Shown: piece by piece, positions 16,838 to 23,974 of the stretch
How positions within the stretch are numbered: the first letter of the stretch is position 1
Layout of the letters: each line of letters starts with the position of its first letter
Source: Janthinobacterium sp. UMAB-56
GTDB taxonomy: Bacteria > Pseudomonadota > Gammaproteobacteria > Burkholderiales > Burkholderiaceae_D
Assembly (NCBI RefSeq): GCF_900095265.1
Contig: NZ_LT607651.1
Span: 1-63,708, forward strand
Length of the DNA stretch: 63,708 nt
Direction: 5' to 3'
The notes under the pieces: model-generated
Databases searched by the model: none
Seen by the model: only the letters and a program-made list of their open reading frames with translations
Told to the model about the DNA's origin: nothing
Program-made: the position numbers and the translations under genes

Positions 16838-17122
16838 TTACCCGCCGGAGCAGGCATCGAGCAGCGATTCCAGCTGACGTACATGGGCGGCCCGCAATTG
16901 CTCGCGCGCCAGCAAGGCTTGCACTTGCTCGAAGATGCCGTGGGATGGCACTGCCGGCAAGGCAGGCGCGACGGGGCGCGCCGCTATGCACGGCGCACTC
17001 ACCGGCCAAGCTTGCACAGTCGATGCTGGCCCCCCTGCCGCACAGCCGCTCAATAAACTCGTCAGCAATAAACTGGCGAGGCTGCGTGTATGCCTTCCAG
17101 CACCTTCGCGTGGCGACCTCAT
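16838..17122 (-). CDS. outer-membrane spanin subunit, Rz1-like lipoprotein
   Basis: A 94-residue protein with a signal sequence and lipobox (LLLTSLLSGC, lipidated Cys at about residue 26), then a proline/alanine-rich segment and a C-terminal helix. This is the form of an Rz1 o-spanin, which bridges to the inner-membrane spanin and disrupts the outer membrane at lysis. Its ATG overlaps the Rz-like stop as ATGA. It is the last gene of the cluster. Confidence 0.75.
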   Translation of the reverse strand: MRSPREGAGRHTRSLASLLLTSLLSGCAAGGPASTVQAWPVSAPCIAARPVAPALPAVPSHGIFEQVQALLAREQLRAAHVRQLESLLDACSGG

Positions 17123-17445
17123 CGCATCTCACTGGCGATCAGCGCCTCGGCGGCACCACAGGCATCACCTGCAGGCTGCAGCGCCAGGATGCGCGCCGCA
17201 GCCGCTTGCGCGTCTGCCTGCCCGGCCTGCGCCGTGGCCAGCGCCTGCCGGGCCCGTGCCGAGCGACGTACGCCCTCTTCCCGCAGTGTATTCAGGGCCT
17301 GGTTCTGGCGCCGCAACACGCCTTGCACCTCCAGCACTTGCGCCGCGCATGCGGCACGGCCCGCTTCGCGCCCCCAGCGCTGGGCGCAAAACACGGCTGC
17401 CCCCAGCAACAGCAGCATGGCCAGGATGCTCAACGGCGGCTTCAT
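17119..17445 (-). CDS. inner-membrane spanin subunit, Rz-like
   Basis: A 108-residue protein with an N-terminal membrane anchor (MKPPLSILAMLLLLGAAVF) and a long periplasmic helical region rich in Arg, Gln and Ala, as in Rz i-spanins. ATG at 17445 is chosen because it overlaps the endolysin stop as ATGA and opens directly with the anchor; the upstream extension is alanine/arginine-rich shadow sequence. It pairs with the following lipoprotein gene. Confidence 0.75.
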   Translation of the reverse strand: MKPPLSILAMLLLLGAAVFCAQRWGREAGRAACAAQVLEVQGVLRRQNQALNTLREEGVRRSARARQALATAQAGQADAQAAAARILALQPAGDACGAAEALIASEMR

Positions 17446-17957
17446 GCCAGCACCTTGCGCGCCGCCTGGTACAAGGCCACGCGCTCGGCCAGGCCATTCA
17501 CGCCGCCGTTGATGCGGCGCGTCACCCGTTCCTGGTCGCCCGCATCGGCCAGACGGTTCAAGCCGCGCGATCGCCAGAACCAGCCGGCCGAGCGGCAAGC
17601 GGCAGTGGTTTGCTCCAGCAGTTGCGGCGCCGCCAGCAAGTCCAGGCCCAGCGCTACGCCGCACGCCGCATAATTGGCGCGCCCCGTCACCTGCAGCAAG
17701 CCGCGCCCCTTGAAGCGCACGCCATCGCCGGCGATCACATTGCCCAGGTCCGCCCGTCCTTCATAGGCCGCGCCGCTGGCCAACTCGCGTACATAGCGCA
17801 ACTGTCCAGATTCGTGGCCCACCTGCGCCAGGAATGACGCCTGGCGCAGCGGCGTATCAATACCGAACTCGGCCATCGCCGCATTCAGTGGCACCAGGAA
17901 CAGCGTAGCGCGGCGACCGGCCAACGGCATGATTTGCATCAATTGCGCGCCTGTCAC
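17442..17957 (-). CDS. GH19-family endolysin (chitinase-like peptidoglycan hydrolase)
   Basis: A 171-residue protein of the phage GH19 lysozyme group. ASFLAQVGHESGQLRYVREL carries the catalytic Glu, and RFKGRGLLQVTGRANYAACG is the conserved substrate-cleft block. There is no signal peptide, so release depends on the holin. GTG at 17957 is taken as start because it overlaps the holin stop (GTGA) and gives the usual N-terminus before LMQIMPLAGRR. Its role here is host lysis to release tail particles. Confidence 0.85.
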   Translation of the reverse strand: MTGAQLMQIMPLAGRRATLFLVPLNAAMAEFGIDTPLRQASFLAQVGHESGQLRYVRELASGAAYEGRADLGNVIAGDGVRFKGRGLLQVTGRANYAACGVALGLDLLAAPQLLEQTTAACRSAGWFWRSRGLNRLADAGDQERVTRRINGGVNGLAERVALYQAARKVLA

Positions 17958-18382
17958 AGCCTGCCCCGCACATCCTTGACAGCAGCGGCCGCATCTGCAG
18001 CCAATTCGCCGATATCCTTGCCGCGCCGATTGTCGAACCAGCGCACCCAAGCGCCCAGCACCCACCAGGCAGGCAAGCCGGCCGCCACCATCAGCGGTGC
18101 GGCGATGAACAAAAAACCCGTGGCCGGATCGCCGCCATACAAGCCCGCCACGGTCTTCGCGCTGTCGAACAAGCTGGGCCACCACGACAGCACGGCGGCA
18201 ACCAACAAGGGACCGAGAAAGGTGGAAATGATGATACTGGAACAAAAACGAATAAATGCCTCCTTGGTGGACTGGGGCCACATGAACATGAAGCCCAGCG
18301 ACGTGGCGGCCGCGCCAGCCAGCACGGGCACGCCAAACAGTTTGATCAATGCGCCGCCGGCGGCGGTGGTTTCGAGGGCCAT
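17954..18382 (-). CDS. holin-like membrane protein
   Basis: A 142-residue protein with three or so hydrophobic segments (ALIKLFGVPVLAGAAATSLG; IIISTFLGPLLVAAVLSWWP; FLFIAAPLMVAAGLPAWWVL) and a charged C-terminal tail. Its place directly before endolysin and spanins supports a holin that permeabilises the inner membrane. The sequence is not a lambda S homologue by eye; the assignment rests on topology and position. Confidence 0.7.
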   Translation of the reverse strand: MALETTAAGGALIKLFGVPVLAGAAATSLGFMFMWPQSTKEAFIRFCSSIIISTFLGPLLVAAVLSWWPSLFDSAKTVAGLYGGDPATGFLFIAAPLMVAAGLPAWWVLGAWVRWFDNRRGKDIGELAADAAAAVKDVRGRL

Positions 18383-18407
18383 GGTTGCCTTTCAGAGGGT
18401 GGAAATG

Positions 18408-18429
18408 AAAAAACCCGCCGAAGCGGGTT
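18408..18429 (-). terminator. intrinsic terminator-like hairpin between fibre gene and holin
   Basis: AACCCGC-TTCG-GCGGGTT followed by six T on the minus strand. It is nearly identical to the hairpin at 21245-21268, and its UUCG-type loop makes it very stable. It lies inside the tail operon. Confidence 0.75.
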
Positions 18430-18450
18430 GGGATGTTGCAAGCACAATCT

Positions 18451-20250
18451 TTATGCCACCTTCACGATTACACGGGCGCGTCCGTCGTCCTCGATGGCGA
18501 TGACCTTGCCAATAGCGCGCATGTATCGCTGAAGCGTCATGTCCTCCTCATTGATGGCAATGCCCGCAATGCCTTCACCATCCTGTACCGGTACGATGAG
18601 CTGGCCGGGAACCGCCCCCTGGATATTGCATGGCACCTGCCCGGCGAAAGCGATGCGGTCGACCGTCTGGCGCAGCGCTTCGAGTGCTGCATCGAAGGCA
18701 AGCCCGGGAGCCTGCCGAACCGCCCACTCTTCATCGGTATCGCCTGCAAGCGGCACCTCGCGGTATACGGCAGCCTTGGCAGGAATCTCTGGCGTGAGCA
18801 GGGTCAGGCCGTCGTAGACGGCTTCGACAGCAGCTTGCGCCTCGCTGACCAGTTGCGATTCAACTCGGTCAAAAGTACGCGTTACGGATGCCGGACGCGG
18901 GCCAAGTTGTTGCGACCACTTGTCGCCGCCCACCATGCACGGATCGGTGGATTTCACGGCAAACGAAATGGCATCAGCCCAGCGATCGGTAAGCTTGCCA
19001 TCTGCGCCGATGCCGATCAACTGGCCTGGCGCGATGACGGTACACTCAGATGCCTTGAACATGTATTCGGCATAGTCGGCGCCACTGGCATTGATCGTGC
19101 CGGCGGCATTGATGCTGCGGCCTGTGGTCTGAGAACCCACATACAACACAGCGGTACTCCCCGCCCATGATGTGGTGCCAGCACCCGCCAGTACCGCCAG
19201 GGTGGCCGTGGCAGCCTCGCCCGTGCGGCCCACATACAAAATCTCGCCAGCAGGCACCGTATCTTTATAAATGGTATGAATATCGCGCGCGCCAGCAGCT
19301 ACCGCGACGGGGCCGCAACGCATATTGCCGGGCCACGCGACCTGGCCCGTGCCTGTGACGCCAAGCAGCGGCGCGGAGAAATTTCCGCTGGTTTCGTCAT
19401 AGGCACGCAGATTCATCTTGTAGCCTTGATAGTAAAGGCTATCAGTACCGGCCGAAGTAGACCAGAGGAAGCGGCCTGGGAACGCTGCGCCAGCAACACC
19501 GCCGACCCCAAGCGCTCCCACCTCATAATAGGTGCTAGCCAACAACGGCTTACCACCGTTCGGCACCGATAGGCTACTTTGCTGTCCGCCGCGTATACCT
19601 GCATGAATGATTTTCGGACCATTCAGCGTCGAATCAGTCTGTAATTCGACGGCACCGGGTCGCAGGGTCATGCGCGGTGCACCGCCAACGCTCAGCGCAT
19701 ACACCGCGATAGCCTCCCAGGAATCCTTGGGTGGTTCCGTGCCAAGAAATTCCAATTCCTGCTGCATCCACATATTTGAATCGACGTAGCAGGACAGTGT
19801 TGAAAATTGCACCGCACCCACATAAATAACACCATCGCTGCCTATCCTTACCCCCTGGATATCGGAATGCCTGCCATCACCGGTGCTATACCAGGAGCCA
19901 CGAATCTTGCCGTCGTTATCACAACGCAGCAAAATCACCGTTTCGATGCCATTGGAGGAACCTTCGTAGGATGAGTAAGAGGTGGCGCCGGAAATACGGA
20001 TAGTGGCTTCGCCACCCAATGCAGCCACATTAAACTTGGCAATACGCCACCAGCCATTGCTTAGACCAACATTCTGCTGCTGGCCAGGGCCACGCACCGC
20101 CATGGTAATGAAGCTCGGCGTCGTGATCGGTCCTGACATGGTGCCGCCAGTTAAAGGCAGCGCATTGTACGGCCCCGCCGCGAATGCCCGATCCATTTCA
20201 TTTAATTTCTCGTTGACGTTGGGCATACCGTCATAAAATTTATCAGCCAT
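18451..20250 (-). CDS. tail fibre with C-terminal peptidase-G2-like domain, copy 2
   Basis: A 599-residue fibre protein. The N-terminus (MADKFYDGMPNVNEKLNEMD) looks like a short attachment helix; the middle is glycine/serine-rich beta structure with receptor-binding character. The C-terminal 230 residues contain GADYAEYMFK, LIGIGADGKLTDRWADAISF, CMVGGDKW and VPVQDGEGIAGIA. DYAEY and the following beta blocks resemble the intramolecular autoprotease (peptidase G2) domain of phage appendages. The same C-terminal architecture occurs in the 618-residue fibre at 21288-23144, but the middles differ. It starts directly after the preceding 284-residue gene. Confidence 0.75.
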   Translation of the reverse strand: MADKFYDGMPNVNEKLNEMDRAFAAGPYNALPLTGGTMSGPITTPSFITMAVRGPGQQQNVGLSNGWWRIAKFNVAALGGEATIRISGATSYSSYEGSSNGIETVILLRCDNDGKIRGSWYSTGDGRHSDIQGVRIGSDGVIYVGAVQFSTLSCYVDSNMWMQQELEFLGTEPPKDSWEAIAVYALSVGGAPRMTLRPGAVELQTDSTLNGPKIIHAGIRGGQQSSLSVPNGGKPLLASTYYEVGALGVGGVAGAAFPGRFLWSTSAGTDSLYYQGYKMNLRAYDETSGNFSAPLLGVTGTGQVAWPGNMRCGPVAVAAGARDIHTIYKDTVPAGEILYVGRTGEAATATLAVLAGAGTTSWAGSTAVLYVGSQTTGRSINAAGTINASGADYAEYMFKASECTVIAPGQLIGIGADGKLTDRWADAISFAVKSTDPCMVGGDKWSQQLGPRPASVTRTFDRVESQLVSEAQAAVEAVYDGLTLLTPEIPAKAAVYREVPLAGDTDEEWAVRQAPGLAFDAALEALRQTVDRIAFAGQVPCNIQGAVPGQLIVPVQDGEGIAGIAINEEDMTLQRYMRAIGKVIAIEDDGRARVIVKVA

Positions 20251-21105
20251 TCAGATTCCTTCAATTTGTAGTGGTGCAGAGTAAGTGTCAAAGTACGGTG
20301 TAGCTACCGCGTCGATATTGCTGGCCTTGCCATACAACATATAGTCCTGCTCCAGCAGCGGGTCCGGATTTTCTGGAAATAAGCTGAACAGCATCGCCTT
20401 GCCCTTGCCGTTCTCGCGCAGGATGCGCATGAAGCGCGCGCGGTCCATCGATGTCAGGTGCGTCAGATTGATGCTCAGCTTGTCGCTGCTCGTGCCCAGC
20501 GCGGTTTTCAGATTGCCTGCGCCCGTTCGGTAATTTTCACTGCTATCCTGCGTCTGCAACTGGGCGCCGTACTCGGCGTTATATTGCGGTGACCAGTAGT
20601 TGCCCACCACCAGACGCGAGATTTCCAGGTAGCCTTCCGGGCTTTGTGGCGCAGACACGTTGATCACTATCTGGCGCACGCGTACAGGAGCGAACCATGT
20701 CACGCCGTCGGAGCCGCCGCCGCGCGGCCAAGTGTTCACACCGCCCCACTGATAGGCGTTCCAGCCGAGCGGCAGCACACCCCATGGATAGGATCCATGC
20801 ACAGCAGCCGGACACGGGAAGATGCTGCCTGTGTCGAACACCGGCACGGTGTCGCCCGGCTGGGAATAACCGCGCACGCGCATGCGCGCACTACTGGTCA
20901 TGTTGGTGGAGATCAGCGCCACGCAGGCGATGGGCTCCTGTGTCGGCCAGGTGGCGGTGATCATCTGTGCAGTGCCGTTGGCACGTAACACGGCATTCTT
21001 GCTGTCGCGCTGCAGGTTGGCCGGGCCCAGTTCGCCGGTTTGGCTTAATGCAGTCAACACCGCTCGGTCAGCGGCATTGTCGTGGATGATGCGAAGATTT
21101 CTCAT
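20251..21105 (-). CDS. fibre-associated tail protein, copy 2
   Basis: A 284-residue protein clearly paralogous to the 276-residue protein at 23144-23974. Shared blocks include MRNLRII(H/Y)DNAADR, ATWP, R(V/G)RGY, W(G)xLPLG(W/L)NAY and YWSPxxNAxYG. It probably connects the fibre to the tail tip or is a tip component. It directly precedes its own fibre gene, so module order is conserved in both copies. No catalytic motif seen. Confidence 0.65.
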   Translation of the reverse strand: MRNLRIIHDNAADRAVLTALSQTGELGPANLQRDSKNAVLRANGTAQMITATWPTQEPIACVALISTNMTSSARMRVRGYSQPGDTVPVFDTGSIFPCPAAVHGSYPWGVLPLGWNAYQWGGVNTWPRGGGSDGVTWFAPVRVRQIVINVSAPQSPEGYLEISRLVVGNYWSPQYNAEYGAQLQTQDSSENYRTGAGNLKTALGTSSDKLSINLTHLTSMDRARFMRILRENGKGKAMLFSLFPENPDPLLEQDYMLYGKASNIDAVATPYFDTYSAPLQIEGI

Positions 21106-21212
21106 GGCAGCATTGCCCCTTCCAGGATGAGGTAAGTGGTTGGTAAAATAAACCCAGTGATAACGCCGATAGGCTCGGTGGCGGTGTATCCCCGGCGCTG
21201 CCTTGACACCAT
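21102..21212 (-). CDS. small ORF coupled to fibre cassette 2
   Basis: A 36-residue frame (MVSRQRRGYTATEPIGVITG and 16 more residues) whose stop overlaps the ATG of the 284-residue gene as ATGA. It may be a real small protein, or the C-terminal remnant of a tail-tip gene carried along when the cassette was duplicated. No homology recognised. Confidence 0.3.
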   Translation of the reverse strand: MVSRQRRGYTATEPIGVITGFILPTTYLILEGAMLP

Positions 21213-21244
21213 CACCTCGACTATCTCGGTACTGGTGGACGAAA

Positions 21245-21268
21245 TAAAAAACCCGCCGAAGCGGGTTT
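21245..21268 (-). terminator. intrinsic terminator-like hairpin between the two fibre cassettes
   Basis: AAACCCGC-TTCG-GCGGGTTT followed by T-rich sequence on the minus strand. It is almost the same sequence as the hairpin at 18408-18429, so it may have been duplicated with the cassette. Confidence 0.75.
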
Positions 21269-21287
21269 GGGGTGGACGACTGATTTG

Positions 21288-23144
21288 CTACACGGCCTTG
21301 ACCATCACATAAGCCCTGCCGTCGGGTTCGATCGAGATCACGCGACCGACGGCATCTAGGTATTGCGAATGCGTGAGGTCTACCTTACGGACGGGAATAC
21401 CCTTGATGCCGGCACCGTCCTGCACCGGCACGATGTAGTCGCCCGGCTGGGCGCCCAGCACGTTCACCGGTACACGGCCGGCGATGGCGATACGGTCGAC
21501 CTTCTGGCGCTCGGTTTCCAGCGCCGCGTCGAAGGCGGCCATGGAGTCGGCGTCCTGCTGCTCGGCGGCGTTGTGGGCGGCCAGCGCGGCGGTGTAAGCG
21601 GCCTGCTTTTCCGCCCATTCTTCATCGGTGTCGCCGGGTTCGGTTACTACGTCCTCATATTCCGGTGAGTTGGTGCCGGGCACTGGCTGCTGCGTGACGA
21701 CATCAGCGCGGCGCAGGGGTTGAATCGGTGCCGCTCCTGCCTGGGGCGATGGGCGCGGACCTACGTCGCTGGCCCAGGAATCGCCGCCGACAAACGAGGG
21801 CGCTGTCGATTTTATCGAGAACATGACGGCATCGGCCCACATGTCGGTGACTTTATTGTCGACGGTGATACCGACTATTTGCCCACGGGCGACGATGCCG
21901 CAGAGTGGGTTTTTGAAAATGTATTCAGCATAATCGTTACCGCCTGTATTTACAGTACCTGCAAAGTTACCACTACGGTTTGTTGGAGCATGCAGGCCAA
22001 CATAAAGAACTGATTGGGCCTGCGCCCAACCTCCTGCGCCGTTAGATGCTCTTATTCCAACGCAAGGCTGACTTTGCCCTTCCTTGCCTATGTAAATTAT
22101 TTCGGGGTTTACAGTGGGCGAAGCAGGGCACGATATATTGTGGATCAGTTGAGATGGATTACTACTGCCTGCTTTAAGTAAAGGCATGGATACAATACCA
22201 TTTCCTCTAACATTCAACAAATCACCTGACCACGCGCTTGAACCAGCATCGTACGCTCTTATTGCCATGGCGTACCCTTGTTTATTTAGTGAGCCACTGC
22301 CAGATGAGGCAAGAAACCCGAAACACCCTGGATGAGCAAGACTATCTATTCCACCAACACCGAGTCTTAATATCTCCTTCCCTCCTCCCGGAGGCAGCTC
22401 ATTTTGTAAAGCCCCTGCCGCCAGAAACGAGGTTGCAATAGTTCCATCACCAACTCCAACGATTTTGTTGAATAGTGTACCGACAGTGGGGTAAGGAAAA
22501 TTACGCCATCGTGGGGCAATGTGGATTGGGTTTCCTGGCTGTGTTGCTGAATCGAAAACTATGGTTCCAACTGGCGCTGCGGTGGTTTCAACTGGCACTG
22601 AATACGTTTTTGTATTCATTCCCGTTAAATCAAATGAAATGGTTGCATACACATTGGCGTCAAAGAAAGCATACACATCATGATTTCCGTTGGCGCGCCG
22701 CACAACCATAATCCGAGATTGCGACAGTATGAAGCCTTCAATGTGCCAGTCTACAAAGAATGCGCCTCGCACGCCCATGAATATAGTAAATGGCGTAGAC
22801 GAAGCGGCCAACCAGTTGCCATTGAAAACACCGCGGATAAGAAGATTTGCATGTGCGCCTTCATTTTCTGCGCCAATCGTAGCGATAAGGAGCCATCTTG
22901 TATTTGGTGAGTTTTGTGCCAGATAGCTGTAGCCATACTTGGCAGTGGGGCCAGAACAAAGCCTTGCGCTAGTTTGAATAGGCAGGCTCGGATCAATCCA
23001 CGCCGGATCCATGTATCCATTCGGCCCACCAAGTGGCGACATCCCAACCTTGGGCGCATACGACGCCACCACCGCACCGCGCCCGGCCAGCTCATTCAAG
23101 CGCTGGATTGTGTCCTTCTGACCATAGTAAAAAAAATCACCCAT
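21288..23144 (-). CDS. tail fibre with C-terminal peptidase-G2-like domain, copy 1
   Basis: A 618-residue fibre protein, paralogous in its C-terminal third to the 599-residue one: GNDYAEYIFK, VGITVDNKVTDMWADAVMFS, FVGGDSW, DTDEEWAEKQ and VPVQDGAGIKGI. The N-terminal part (MGDFFYYGQKDTIQRLNELA) is also a short adhesion segment but has diverged. Bases at about 22000-22950, coding for the middle, are visibly richer in A+T than the flanks. This suggests that the receptor-binding part came from elsewhere. Its ATG overlaps the upstream stop as TAATG. Confidence 0.75.
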   Translation of the reverse strand: MGDFFYYGQKDTIQRLNELAGRGAVVASYAPKVGMSPLGGPNGYMDPAWIDPSLPIQTSARLCSGPTAKYGYSYLAQNSPNTRWLLIATIGAENEGAHANLLIRGVFNGNWLAASSTPFTIFMGVRGAFFVDWHIEGFILSQSRIMVVRRANGNHDVYAFFDANVYATISFDLTGMNTKTYSVPVETTAAPVGTIVFDSATQPGNPIHIAPRWRNFPYPTVGTLFNKIVGVGDGTIATSFLAAGALQNELPPGGGKEILRLGVGGIDSLAHPGCFGFLASSGSGSLNKQGYAMAIRAYDAGSSAWSGDLLNVRGNGIVSMPLLKAGSSNPSQLIHNISCPASPTVNPEIIYIGKEGQSQPCVGIRASNGAGGWAQAQSVLYVGLHAPTNRSGNFAGTVNTGGNDYAEYIFKNPLCGIVARGQIVGITVDNKVTDMWADAVMFSIKSTAPSFVGGDSWASDVGPRPSPQAGAAPIQPLRRADVVTQQPVPGTNSPEYEDVVTEPGDTDEEWAEKQAAYTAALAAHNAAEQQDADSMAAFDAALETERQKVDRIAIAGRVPVNVLGAQPGDYIVPVQDGAGIKGIPVRKVDLTHSQYLDAVGRVISIEPDGRAYVMVKAV

Positions 23145-23974
23145 TACAGTTCCTCGATTTCAATGTTGGTGGCATATGCCTGGAAAGATGGCGCGGTGAT
23201 GGCGGCAAGATTGGCCAGACGGCCATACACCTGATGCGCCTGCTCCAGCTCGACATCGTCGCTATCCGGATACAAGCTGACAAAAAGCGGGCGCGACAGG
23301 CCGTTGCCGCGCACGATGCGCCACAGTTCTGCACGATCAAGCGGCGTCATGTGATCGAGCGCCAGAGACAGCTTGCGGTACATCACGCCCCGCTCCACCT
23401 TCTGTTCGCCGGCGCAATTGCGGTACTGGCTGCTGGTATCGACTGGCGCAATACCAGCGCCATACGACGCGTTCTGCTCGGGACTCCAGTAAGGACCAGC
23501 CACCAGGCGCGCGGCCTCGATGTAGCCAGCATGATTGTCGGGGTCGGCCAGGTCGATCACCAGCTTCCTGATGCTGCGCATCTGGAACCAGCAGCGGGCG
23601 TACGTACCGCCGCCATAACTGTAGGCATTCAAGCCCAGCGGCAATGCGCCCCAGTCCCACATGCCCAGCCGCGCATACTCGCACGCTGGCATGACGCCTG
23701 TATCGAATGCAGGCGCAGTGTGGCCAGGCTCGATGTAGCCGCGCACTCGGATGGTTGCCCCTGGGGTCAGGTTGCAAAACGGCAAGGCAACGCCACCGAC
23801 AATTTCCGGTGCCGGCCACGTTGCCGTGATGGTCTGCAGCGTACCAATTGAACGCAGCAACAGGGACTTTCCCTCGCGCTGGAGATTGGAAGGTACCAGT
23901 GCACCAGCCTGGGTCGATGCCGTCAACACCGAGCGGTCGGCGGCGTTGTCATAGATGATGCGAAGATTTTTCAT
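23144..23974 (-). CDS. fibre-associated tail protein, copy 1
   Basis: A 276-residue paralogue of the protein at 20251-21105. ATG at 23974 is preferred because it gives MKNLRIIYDNAADR, matching the paralogue, and overlaps the stop of the large tail-tip gene as TAATG. The repeated order (small protein, fibre) defines a cassette. The exact structural role is unknown; a fibre-to-tip adaptor is likely. Confidence 0.65.
   Translation of the reverse strand: MKNLRIIYDNAADRSVLTASTQAGALVPSNLQREGKSLLLRSIGTLQTITATWPAPEIVGGVALPFCNLTPGATIRVRGYIEPGHTAPAFDTGVMPACEYARLGMWDWGALPLGLNAYSYGGGTYARCWFQMRSIRKLVIDLADPDNHAGYIEAARLVAGPYWSPEQNASYGAGIAPVDTSSQYRNCAGEQKVERGVMYRKLSLALDHMTPLDRAELWRIVRGNGLSRPLFVSLYPDSDDVELEQAHQVYGRLANLAAITAPSFQAYATNIEIEEL

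Larger units (their letters stand above)
18451..23974 (-). repeat. tandem duplication of a two-gene tail-fibre cassette
   Basis: Copy 1 is 23974-21288 and copy 2 is 21105-18451. Each holds an adaptor of about 280 residues followed by a fibre of about 600 residues ending in the same domain, and each is followed by a nearly identical AACCCGC-TTCG-GCGGGTT hairpin. Protein similarity is high in the adaptors and fibre C-termini and low in the fibre middles, as expected for duplicated fibres with divergent receptor specificity. Confidence 0.75.
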
